A DNA stretch of 43,807 nucleotides from Insolitispirillum peregrinum (GTDB lineage: Bacteria > Pseudomonadota > Alphaproteobacteria > Rhodospirillales > Rhodospirillaceae): assembly GCF_042665255.1 (NCBI RefSeq), contig NZ_JBHTCD010000036.1; one strand, written 5' to 3'. The position numbers and the translations under genes are program-made. Numbering within the stretch: position 1 is the first letter of the stretch; every line of letters starts with the position of its first letter. The notes under the pieces are model-generated. The model did not search any database. It was not told where the DNA came from and saw only the letters and a program-made list of their open reading frames with translations. This document shows positions 25,067 to 33,558 of this stretch, piece by piece.

Positions 25067-25317
25067 GAAATATATGGAAACATGGAACAAGATGCACACA
25101 ACAGCGAATACAGTGAGCATCCAGTTGAGAAATATCATTTAATTACAATGGGTCGCATTAAAAATAGAAAAAGTGCCTCCGACACACCTGATTATATCCA
25201 ATCCGCAACAAATATCCCAAAAGTTGTTTGATGAATCAATTTCCATGTTTAATGATTGAGTCCTGTTGAAAATATACCGCGAGTGCCTTCCTGTTGAAAA
25301 CAGAGCAGAGGCCAACG

Positions 25318-28300
25318 ATGGGACTGCGTCAAAAAATCCAGTCGGCCAAACTGCAAACCCTCATCCTGATGGGGACGTTTGCGCTGGTGGTGGCCATGGC
25401 CCTGACCGTCAGCGGGATTTCGGTTTCGCGTGAAGAAGCTGTTCTGCGTCAATTATTTGATCAACAACTGACCTCGACCACCCGCAGCGCCAAAATCCAG
25501 CTGGAAGAGCATTTCAAGGGAATGCGCAATGATCTGGTGATGCTGGGAGGAATCCCCCCGATCGCCGGGTACATCCGTACCTTGCACAACGGCGGCATCG
25601 ACCCTGTTCGCGGCGAAACCACCGATGAATGGCTGGACCGTCTGAGCACCATCTTTGAAGCCCTGATTCGCTCCCACGAGGACTATACCCAGATTCGCCT
25701 GATCGGGATTGCCGATGGCGGGCGGGAAATTGCCCGCGTCGATCAGCGCAACGGAACAATAGCACGCACTCCAGCCGCCGATCTGCAACGCAAAGCCAAC
25801 AACGACTATTTCCGGGAAACCATCACCCTGCGCGCCGGGCAGTTCCATGTCTCGCCGATCACCCTCAATCGTGAACACGACCAGATTGAAATGCCTCCCC
25901 GCCCAATGGTGCGGGTGGCAACGCCCGTCATCAGCAAGGATGGTGAGCTGATCGGCATTCTGGTGATCAATGCCGAATTCTGGCAATGGACGCAGGCCCT
26001 GTTGGCCAAATATCACGGTGACCTGCAAGGCTATGTGCTGAACCCCGATCTGGATTTCCTGTCTCATCCCGATCCGCAAAAGACCTTTGGCTTTGATTTT
26101 GGTCATCCCTACCGCCTGAGCGATGAATTCCCCGATCTTGACGTCCAGGCTCTGGGCAAGGGCGACACGGCGCTTCCGATACAGGCCCTTAGAGAACAGC
26201 GGGTTGCGGCAGCCCGGGTGAACATCAATCCGGGCGAACAGCACGATGATCTGATCGTCCTGTTCGAGTTTCCCTATTCACACATTCAGCCAATGATTGA
26301 CGCCAGCCGCCGTTCTTCCCTGATCCTGATCAGCACGGCGGCTGGCGTCATCATGCTGTTCATCGGCTGGGTGGTGCGGAACGCCCTGCATCCGTTACAA
26401 CAATTAAAGGCCGCAGCGGAAGCCATCACCCTTGGACGCTATGATACGGCCCTGCCCGAGGTCCAGGGCGCCGAGCTTCTGGCTCTGCGTTCAGCCTTTG
26501 AGGCGATGAAATCCGCCGTACTCCAGCGCGAGATGGAACTGCGGGATCATCGCGATACCCTTGCCCATCGGGTGATGGTGGCCACCATCGAGGTCGAAGC
26601 CATCGTCCGCTCGGCTCCCAGCGGGATCGTCACCATTGATGAACGCGGCCTTGTGCGCAACTTCAATCCCGCCGCAGAAAAGCTGTTCGGCTGGACGGCC
26701 GAAGACATTGTAGGGCAAAACGTCGCCGTGCTGCTGGAAGGAGCGCAGATCAGGGCACCAGATGGGACGCTCGGCCCGCTGGCGCTGGAAACCGACTGGC
26801 TGGACCTGCGCCCGGACTGGGAAATCCTGATCCGCCGGAAAAATGGCGAGCCGTTCGAGGCTTATCTGGCTCTGGGGCACACCGAAATCTCGGCCATGCG
26901 CCATTTTTATGTTGCCTTTGTCTCTGACATCACCGACCGCAAACAACGGGAAGAAGAACTCCGCCTCACCCGCGACGTGGCCGAAAAGGCCACTCAGGCG
27001 AAGTCGGATTTCCTCGCCAACATGAGCCATGAAATCCGCACCCCGATGAACGCCATCCTCGGGTTGTGCTACCTGCTGGAACAGCAGAATCTGGCCCCTG
27101 TCGCCAGCACCATGATCCACAAAATTCACGAGGCAGGACGCTCGTTGCTGGGGGTGATCAACGATATTCTCGACTTCTCCAAGATCGAGGCTCACCGGCT
27201 GGACGTTGAAAGCATTCCGTTCCGCCTCAGTGATACGCTCGATAATCTGGCAGGAATCATGTCCTCGGCGGTCGGCAGCAAGCAGATCGAAGTCCTTGTC
27301 AGCCCGTCACCACGGGGCGCCGAATTCCTCAAGGGTGATCCCTTGCGACTGGGACAGGTGTTGATCAACCTGACCAGCAATGCCATCAAGTTCACCCAAC
27401 AGGGGGAAGTGGCACTGGAAATCACCCATTCCAAGCATGCCCCGCAGGATGAACGCAACGTCCGCCTGCGCTTTGCCGTCCGCGATACCGGCATCGGCAT
27501 TCCCAAAGACAAACAGGACAGCATCTTTCAGGCATTCTCGCAGGCCGACAGCACCACCACCCGCAGCTTTGGCGGCACCGGGCTGGGGCTGAGCATCAGC
27601 CGCCGGCTGGTGGAACTGATGGGAGGAAGCCTGCAGGTACACAGCGAGCCGGGAAAAGGCAGCGAATTTTTCTTTGAACTGGAATTTGAAAACAGCAACC
27701 CGCTCCACAGTTCATCGCCGCAAATGCTGCATCAAACCATTCTGATCGCTGACGATCAGGAAACCGCCCGAGCCATGCTGGCCAACACCGCCGCCAGCAT
27801 GGGCTGGCAGGTCGAGGTGGTCGAATCCGGCGACAAGGTTCTGGAGGCGGTACAGGCAGACACCGCCACCCCCTATGACATTTTACTGCTGGACTGGCGC
27901 ATGCCCGGTCTGGATGGCCTGAGCACGGCCCGGAAAGTGCGCCAGATCCATCAAGGCCCGACCGAATTGCCGATCATCATCATGGCCACCGCCTTTGACC
28001 GGGAACGGTTGATGGAACAGCCCGGTGTCGATGCCGTCGATGTGGTGATCAGCAAACCCGTGACCGGCTCCAGCCTTTATAACGCCGTGCAGGAAGCCAA
28101 AATCCGCCGGGGACTGCTGCCCGGCGACCTGATCGCCAGCGACACGCCCCGGCGACTGATCGGGGTCGATATTCTGGTGGTGGACGACAGCGAGATCAAC
28201 CGTGAAGTCGCCAAACGCATTCTGGAGAGCGAAGGCGCAGACGTCACCCTCGCCGATGATGGCCACATGGCGTTGGCGGTGTTGCAGGAACGGAACACGC

Positions 28301-29232
28301 TGTTCGATGCCATTCTGATGGATGTCCAGATGCCGGTGATGGACGGCTATGCCGCAACCCGCCATATCCGTGCCATGCCCCGTCTGGCCCATGTTCCGAT
28401 CATCGCCCTGACCGCCGGAGCCTTTAAGGTCCACCGCGAGGCCGCCTATGCCGCTGGCATGGACTCGTTTGTTGCCAAACCGTTCGATGTCGATGAACTG
28501 ATCACCGTTGTTGGCCGGCTGGTCAAACCCCGCCTTGTTCCACCGTCAGACGCCAGCCCGGAACCGGGGCAGCCAGTTGGCGCACCTGCAGTCCCGGCGA
28601 TCGCCATGGACATTGATGTCCGGCGGGGCATGATGCTGTGGAAAGATGAAACGGTGTTCCGTAAATACCTGCGCGGCTTCATTCGCGAGTACAGCGGCAC
28701 GATGACTGCGCTGGACGGGATGGAAGACGATGACATTGCCCGATTGGCGCATAAAATAAAGGGGACGGCCGGGAATCTGGCCTTGCCGCGTGTTGCCCGC
28801 GAAGCCGAAGGGCTGGAGCGGGCCATTCTGGATCAGGGAAATCGTGTCGAGGCGAGCCACCGGTTACAATGGGCGGTTGACGCGGCCCGGCTTGCGATAA
28901 AAACTTATGCGGGAGAAGATGAGCCTGCCGCTACCATGAAAGATGGTCCGGCAGAAGAATACGACCTCCCCTTGCTCTCTCGCCTTCTGGGATACGCCCT
29001 GGCTGCCTGCCGAAGAGATAGCCCCGATGTCGTAGAGCCGACCCTTGACGCCTTGGCCCCTCACCTGTCCGCCGCCCAACTCGCCCCCATTCGGCACTGT
29101 GTGGATGACTTCGATTTCCGGGGCGCAGAGGCAGCGATCAAGGCCCTGCTGTCTGCCCTCGAACGGCAGGAAAAAGACCGGACTGGACCGTCATCCACGA
29201 TATCAGGACCAGATCGATACCCAACGCATTGA
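25318..29232 (+). CDS. hybrid sensor histidine kinase (sensor-HAMP-PAS-HisKA-HATPase-REC-REC-HPt)
   Basis: A 1304-residue membrane kinase. The ATG at 25318 is preferred over an upstream TTG because AGAGG lies six bases before it. Order: membrane helix 1 (about 8-32); a periplasmic Cache-like sensor (about 40-330); helix 2 (about 333-353); HAMP (about 354-405); PAS (about 425-535); HisKA with His571 in ANMSHEIRTPMN; ATPase with NLTSNAIKF, DTGIGIP and GTGLGL (about 680-800); receiver 1 with Asp859 (LLLDWRMPG); receiver 2 with Asp1002 (ILMDVQMPVMDG); HPt with His1145 (LAHKIKGTAGN). All phosphotransfer residues are present. It can autophosphorylate and relay through HPt to a separate regulator, probably the HD-GYP protein that starts 62 bases later. 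Confidence 0.95.
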   Translation: MGLRQKIQSAKLQTLILMGTFALVVAMALTVSGISVSREEAVLRQLFDQQLTSTTRSAKIQLEEHFKGMRNDLVMLGGIPPIAGYIRTLHNGGIDPVRGETTDEWLDRLSTIFEALIRSHEDYTQIRLIGIADGGREIARVDQRNGTIARTPAADLQRKANNDYFRETITLRAGQFHVSPITLNREHDQIEMPPRPMVRVATPVISKDGELIGILVINAEFWQWTQALLAKYHGDLQGYVLNPDLDFLSHPDPQKTFGFDFGHPYRLSDEFPDLDVQALGKGDTALPIQALREQRVAAARVNINPGEQHDDLIVLFEFPYSHIQPMIDASRRSSLILISTAAGVIMLFIGWVVRNALHPLQQLKAAAEAITLGRYDTALPEVQGAELLALRSAFEAMKSAVLQREMELRDHRDTLAHRVMVATIEVEAIVRSAPSGIVTIDERGLVRNFNPAAEKLFGWTAEDIVGQNVAVLLEGAQIRAPDGTLGPLALETDWLDLRPDWEILIRRKNGEPFEAYLALGHTEISAMRHFYVAFVSDITDRKQREEELRLTRDVAEKATQAKSDFLANMSHEIRTPMNAILGLCYLLEQQNLAPVASTMIHKIHEAGRSLLGVINDILDFSKIEAHRLDVESIPFRLSDTLDNLAGIMSSAVGSKQIEVLVSPSPRGAEFLKGDPLRLGQVLINLTSNAIKFTQQGEVALEITHSKHAPQDERNVRLRFAVRDTGIGIPKDKQDSIFQAFSQADSTTTRSFGGTGLGLSISRRLVELMGGSLQVHSEPGKGSEFFFELEFENSNPLHSSSPQMLHQTILIADDQETARAMLANTAASMGWQVEVVESGDKVLEAVQADTATPYDILLLDWRMPGLDGLSTARKVRQIHQGPTELPIIIMATAFDRERLMEQPGVDAVDVVISKPVTGSSLYNAVQEAKIRRGLLPGDLIASDTPRRLIGVDILVVDDSEINREVAKRILESEGADVTLADDGHMALAVLQERNTLFDAILMDVQMPVMDGYAATRHIRAMPRLAHVPIIALTAGAFKVHREAAYAAGMDSFVAKPFDVDELITVVGRLVKPRLVPPSDASPEPGQPVGAPAVPAIAMDIDVRRGMMLWKDETVFRKYLRGFIREYSGTMTALDGMEDDDIARLAHKIKGTAGNLALPRVAREAEGLERAILDQGNRVEASHRLQWAVDAARLAIKTYAGEDEPAATMKDGPAEEYDLPLLSRLLGYALAACRRDSPDVVEPTLDALAPHLSAAQLAPIRHCVDDFDFRGAEAAIKALLSALERQEKDRTGPSSTISGPDRYPTH

Positions 29233-29294
29233 TACCTCCAAAAGAAGCAGGACACCCTTTATTGCGCTATTGGACTTGCACCGGAGAGACCAGA

Positions 29295-30335
29295 ATGCCG
29301 TATGGACCCCTGTTGATTGTCGATGACGAGCCGCAAAATCTGGCAGCTCTGCGCCAAGTCCTGTCCGGCAAATACCCCCTGGTCTTTGCCCGCAACGGCA
29401 GCGAAGCCTTTGCGGCAGTCGAACGGCATCAGCCAGCCCTGATCCTGCTGGATGTCCAGATGCCCGACATGGACGGCTACACCGTCTGTAAACTGCTGAA
29501 AAGCAATCCCCAGACAGAAAACATTCCGATCATTTTTGTCACCAGCATGGGAACCGAAGGCGACGAAACCGCCGGTTTTGCCGTCGGGGCGGTCGATTAC
29601 ATCATCAAGCCGGTATCGCCGCCGGTGGTGCTGGCCCGTGTCCGCACGCACCTGTCGCTGGTCCGCGCGGCCCAACTGGAACGCAGCTATCGCGATTCCA
29701 TCTTCATGCTGGGCACCGCGGGCCACTACAACGACACCGATACCGGCGTCCATATCTGGCGGATGGCGGCGTACGCAAAAATTCTCGCCGGGGCCATGGG
29801 TTATGACCCGCACGAATGCGCCACCATGGAACTGGCAGCCCCGATGCACGATACCGGCAAGATCGGTATTCCCGAATCCATCCTGCGCAAACCCGGCCCC
29901 CTCAGCGGCGATGAATGGACAGTGATGCAATCCCACACCCGGATCGGCTATCGCATCCTCAGCCAAAGCGATGCCCCGGTCTTTCGGCTGGCGGCGGAAA
30001 TCGCGCTGTATCACCATGAAAAATGGGACGGCAGCGGCTATCCGCTTAAACTGGCCGGAACGGAAATCCCCCGGGCGGCCCATATCGTCGCTCTGGCCGA
30101 CGTGTTCGATGCCCTGACCATGGTCCGGCCCTATAAGGAGGCCTGGCCGGTTGATCGTGCCGTTTCCACCATCGAAAGCAGCGCTGGCAGCCATTTCGAC
30201 CCGGAGATGATCGAGGTCTTTCTCTCCATCCTGCCCCGCATTCTGGAGGTCAAACACCTGTGGGATCAACGGGAAGCAACAGGAGACGACCAGGAACCCA
30301 GCCAGAAGCCCAATCAGAAACAGGGCCTCCGGTAA
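29295..30335 (+). CDS. response regulator with HD-GYP c-di-GMP phosphodiesterase domain
   Basis: A 346-residue protein. The start at 29295 follows GGAGAG at six bases and begins MPYGPLLIVDDEP. The receiver (about 5-120) has DDE, phosphorylatable Asp53 (LLDVQMPDMDG) and the Lys of DYIIKP. The HD-GYP domain (about 140-330) has HD at 185-186 (MHDTGKIGIP), HHE at 240-242 and the signature GSGYP at 246-250 (Ser replacing the usual Thr). Such proteins hydrolyse cyclic di-GMP when phosphorylated. It is immediately downstream of the hybrid kinase and its likely phosphorelay target. Confidence 0.95.
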   Translation: MPYGPLLIVDDEPQNLAALRQVLSGKYPLVFARNGSEAFAAVERHQPALILLDVQMPDMDGYTVCKLLKSNPQTENIPIIFVTSMGTEGDETAGFAVGAVDYIIKPVSPPVVLARVRTHLSLVRAAQLERSYRDSIFMLGTAGHYNDTDTGVHIWRMAAYAKILAGAMGYDPHECATMELAAPMHDTGKIGIPESILRKPGPLSGDEWTVMQSHTRIGYRILSQSDAPVFRLAAEIALYHHEKWDGSGYPLKLAGTEIPRAAHIVALADVFDALTMVRPYKEAWPVDRAVSTIESSAGSHFDPEMIEVFLSILPRILEVKHLWDQREATGDDQEPSQKPNQKQGLR

Positions 30336-30375
30336 GGTGCTGGCGCACGGAAAGACGGGGACGTTTTATCGCCCC

Positions 30376-31419
30376 CTACATTTTCCCGCGTCCCCGAAAG
30401 ATCCCCTTCATGCCAGAGAACAAGGAACGCCGCTGCGTCGGGGCGGGGGAGCCGGGGACCACCGGCTCAGGCATGACCTCCCTGACATGCGCCAGATCGG
30501 CAAGGATCGCAGCCGTCAACGGATGATCATCCCCCAGTTCGGGCTGAACGATGGCAAGAGCCTTTTCCAGCTCTCCTTGCGCCAGCGTTTCCCTCCCGTC
30601 CGCCATGTAAATCCGGGCCTGAAGGCGATGGACCTGGGACATCAGCACCGATCCGCCCGCCGACAGTTTCTGAAGCGTCATGGCATTCTTTGCGTTGGCA
30701 AGCTCTGCCTCACCAAAATAGCCCAGGAGCAGGCACACTTCGGCAAGCACCGACCGGACCTCATAGGCTCCGATCGAATACTCGCCATCTTCACGACAGC
30801 GTATATCAAGGGCCTGCTGCAAACGGGGATACGCTTTCTCGTACTCCTCCTGTTCAAACAGGGCATACCCGCTTAACAAGAATGCCTTCGCAGCCCCCTC
30901 CAGACCACTCTGTTCATAGATGGTACAGGCCGTTTCCAGCGCCTCCAGCGCCTCGGATACCTTCCCTTGCACCTTGTAGAGGTCCCCAAGCTGGCGAAAA
31001 GCATTGGCATGACCCGCAGGCGCCAGTTCAGGATGCTGGCGGTACATCCCGATGCAGCGGACAAGCGTCTCCTCGGCCTTGGCATAGTCCTCCAGCCGCA
31101 AGGAGCATTCGGCAAGGTTGCTCAGGACCACCACATACTCTTCGCTGCCCTCCATGCCGTTGAGGTCCAGAATCCTCAATGCCTGCAAATGAACAGCCTG
31201 AGCCGTTTCGATGTCATCACTGTCAAATGCCGTCCTGGCCATCGCATTCAGGATCAGAAAATGAATGACAGAGTCCGCCCCGAACGCGTCGGTTGCTGCG
31301 CCCAACCCCTCCTGCAACAGGGAGAACGCGTCCTCACTAGCCCCGGCTGCGGCCAGCGACTTTGCGTCGGACAGCAGGGCAGCAAAAGGATCCACGGCAG
31401 AGGCATCATCACTTGGCAT
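30376..31419 (-). CDS. TPR-repeat protein, function unknown
   Basis: A 347-residue all-helical protein. The start at 31419 is chosen because GGGAGA lies six bases upstream; no signal peptide. Tetratricopeptide-like helical pairs run through about residues 20-320 (for example YAKAEETLVRCIGMY, KVSEALEALETACTIYEQ, AQGELEKALAIV), resembling the kinesin-light-chain type TPR arrays used as protein scaffolds. The C-terminus is basic (QRRSLFSGMKGIFRGRG). It converges on the HD-GYP gene with a 40-base gap. Confidence 0.8.
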   Translation of the reverse strand: MPSDDASAVDPFAALLSDAKSLAAAGASEDAFSLLQEGLGAATDAFGADSVIHFLILNAMARTAFDSDDIETAQAVHLQALRILDLNGMEGSEEYVVVLSNLAECSLRLEDYAKAEETLVRCIGMYRQHPELAPAGHANAFRQLGDLYKVQGKVSEALEALETACTIYEQSGLEGAAKAFLLSGYALFEQEEYEKAYPRLQQALDIRCREDGEYSIGAYEVRSVLAEVCLLLGYFGEAELANAKNAMTLQKLSAGGSVLMSQVHRLQARIYMADGRETLAQGELEKALAIVQPELGDDHPLTAAILADLAHVREVMPEPVVPGSPAPTQRRSLFSGMKGIFRGRGKM

Positions 31420-31512
31420 CGTATTCTCCCTGACAAGACAACCAAGAACGCTACATGCAGAACACATCCTTGCGTAGGTCATGCAGCATATCTCTATTCC
31501 CCGGGATGTAAA

Positions 31513-33243
31513 TTATTGTCGTGGCATGCGGCTCCGCCACAAACCGACAGCCACCGCCCACACCAGCGCAATGAAAGACAGCAACAGTGACCACAGCAGG
31601 GTTCCCTGAGCGGCAGACCAACCCCACAGGCAACCAGCCAAAGTCAAACCGCCGCCAGCCCCCCACAGGATGAACATCCGCCGTTTGAGGACGAGGGAAA
31701 GCGGCACAGGCCCTCCCTTTTGCACCGTGCGCACGGCAAGCCGCGACGGTCGCCAGCCAGTCATCACCGCCAATACCACCGCCCCGAACCCCACCGCCAC
31801 CAGCGGCAAGACGGCCAGCTCTGCGATTGGCCTGCTGATCCAGTCCACCACCAGCAGCCCCAGCGCCAACAGCACAAACGCCGCTCCTTGCTGCCGCCAT
31901 GCCCACCCCACTGACGGCACCACACAGCCATGCACCACCGCCAACAGCCAGACGGCAGCAAAGACACCGACCTCGGCCCATGGGCGGGCGGGCAAGTCCA
32001 CCGGCAGCAAGCGATTGCTCCACAGGAACGCCAGCACCGCCACCCCCAATCCGGCCAGCGCCCCGACGTTGCCCCGCGCCACAAAGCGGGCGCTGCGGCT
32101 GCCGTCGGGCTGGCTGCGGCTGCTCTTGCGGGCGAACAAAATCAAGCCGCTGGCAATCATCGCCGCCCCGGCCAGTCCGCCCAGCGCCATCATCGCCCGC
32201 AGCCATGGATCGGCAAACGCCATGCGGTGCAGCCCCGCCAGCACCGTATACGCCTGATGCAGCCCGCGCTGTTGATCCCGCCGTGCCAGCACTTGCCCGC
32301 TCACACCGTCATGAACCCATATCTGTGGATCGCGGTTGATCTGGCCGTCCCAGCTTTGATGAATCTGCACCAATGCCGCCTGATCGCCGGGATTTTCGAT
32401 GATCACCAGACGCGGCACACGACCGCCATCGGCCTGCCGGGCAGCAGCCAGCAACGGGTCGAGACGGACCAGCGGAGCGGCAATGCCCAGCGCCGCCCGG
32501 CTGGGCAATGGTCCTTGCGGATACAGGTCAGCCATCCAGCCCGCCCGCCATGCGGCCCCCTTGTCGGCAAACGCCGCCTGCACTCCGCTGGGCATGACCG
32601 CATCCGACAGCATCACAACACCGCTGTAGGTGATCAGCAGGTGAAAGGGCAGAAACAACACGCCGACCAACAGATGCCCATCCAGCCACACCCGCCGTTC
32701 GGCAGCGCGCGGGCGGAAGGTCACCATGTCGCGGAAAAAGCGTTTGTGAGTGATGATTCCCGCCAGCAAAGCCGCGAGCATCACCACCGAGACCAGCGCA
32801 ATCAGCGCCTTGCCGAACACCCCCGGCATCGACAGGCGATAATGAAAGCGGAAAAAGAAGTCTCCTCCGGCGGTTTGGCGGGGCTCAAGCCAGTCTCCGC
32901 TGATCGGATTGATCTGGCGCAACTGGAACTGACCATCCGGGGTGAACCATGCCGCCGTGGCAAAATCCCGCCGCTCGCCGGGCAAGGTGATGATCCACTG
33001 ATCGACAGAGGCGGGCAGATCGCGGCGCAGGGTTGCCGCGATCCGGTCGATGGAAATCTGCTCCGGGTGAGCCAGAGCCTGCAAGGCCGGACGCTCGGGC
33101 TGCATCCAGGCATCAATTTCATCGTCGTAAACCGCCAGTGTCCCGGTGACGAACACCGCAAACAGCAGCCAGCCAGCCACCACCCCCAGCCAGCCATGCA
33201 GCCAGGCCATCACCCGGGTGAGCGAAGGAGCCGCCGAGGTCAT
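31513..33243 (-). CDS. PepSY-associated membrane protein, probable siderophore-iron reductase
   Basis: A 576-residue protein starting at MTSAAPSLTRVMAWLHGW (33243), in an ATGA overlap with the DUF3649 gene. The first part is a PepSY_TM protein: four main membrane helices, conserved His in WLHGWLG, FHYRLSMPG, LDGHLLVGV and HRMAF, and a periplasmic PepSY-like loop. FoxB/FpvG-type relatives reduce ferric siderophores in the inner membrane. After residue about 390 it carries extra membrane helices; the last 60 (GWSAAQGTLLWSLLL and following) resemble DUF3325 proteins that are usually separate genes in such operons, so it may be a fusion. The upstream receptor and sigma system fit iron uptake. Confidence 0.82.
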   Translation of the reverse strand: MTSAAPSLTRVMAWLHGWLGVVAGWLLFAVFVTGTLAVYDDEIDAWMQPERPALQALAHPEQISIDRIAATLRRDLPASVDQWIITLPGERRDFATAAWFTPDGQFQLRQINPISGDWLEPRQTAGGDFFFRFHYRLSMPGVFGKALIALVSVVMLAALLAGIITHKRFFRDMVTFRPRAAERRVWLDGHLLVGVLFLPFHLLITYSGVVMLSDAVMPSGVQAAFADKGAAWRAGWMADLYPQGPLPSRAALGIAAPLVRLDPLLAAARQADGGRVPRLVIIENPGDQAALVQIHQSWDGQINRDPQIWVHDGVSGQVLARRDQQRGLHQAYTVLAGLHRMAFADPWLRAMMALGGLAGAAMIASGLILFARKSSRSQPDGSRSARFVARGNVGALAGLGVAVLAFLWSNRLLPVDLPARPWAEVGVFAAVWLLAVVHGCVVPSVGWAWRQQGAAFVLLALGLLVVDWISRPIAELAVLPLVAVGFGAVVLAVMTGWRPSRLAVRTVQKGGPVPLSLVLKRRMFILWGAGGGLTLAGCLWGWSAAQGTLLWSLLLSFIALVWAVAVGLWRSRMPRQ

Positions 33244-33545
33244 AAGCTCGCCTCCAGCCATCCCGAAACCACCGGCACCGCATGGGCCAGCAGCAGCCCG
33301 AGGCCATAGACCGCCAGCACGCCGCCCCACGCCCGCCAGACGCTGCGGGCCACAAAGGCCCACAGCAGCGCCAGCCCATAGACCAGACAGGCGGTCAGGG
33401 TGACGGCCATCGCCGCCGAGGACGGTGCCGCCCCCAGCGCCACCGCACTCACCGCCAGCCCCTGCGCATAGCCGCTGGTGGCCAGCCAGCCGCCAACCAC
33501 GGCAGCCAGACCGCGCACCGCCACCCGCTCCACCGGTGCCGTCAT
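33240..33545 (-). CDS. DUF3649-like small membrane protein
   Basis: A 101-residue protein with three predicted membrane helices and the FVARSVWRAWGG motif seen in DUF3649 proteins, which accompany PepSY reductase genes in siderophore loci. It starts at 33545, 14 bases after the receptor stop, and overlaps the next gene by four bases. A longer open frame extending upstream runs into the receptor gene in another frame and is not real. Confidence 0.7.
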   Translation of the reverse strand: MTAPVERVAVRGLAAVVGGWLATSGYAQGLAVSAVALGAAPSSAAMAVTLTACLVYGLALLWAFVARSVWRAWGGVLAVYGLGLLLAHAVPVVSGWLEASL

Positions 33546-33558
33546 CCCGCTCACGCCC

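Larger units (their letters stand above)
24743..25317. other. intergenic region between P4 and the hybrid kinase
   Basis: About 570 bases between divergent genes. It holds a perfect inverted repeat at 24844-24874, a truncated copy of the palindromic repeat at 25029-25066, and AT-rich DNA (25070-25290) that should contain the kinase promoter, though I see no good -35/-10 pair. Short open frames, for example 25013-25231, look spurious. Confidence 0.5.

Noticed and set aside
25013..25231. A 72-codon open frame upstream of the hybrid kinase
   Set aside because: It overlaps a palindromic repeat copy, has no ribosome binding site, and shows no domain.
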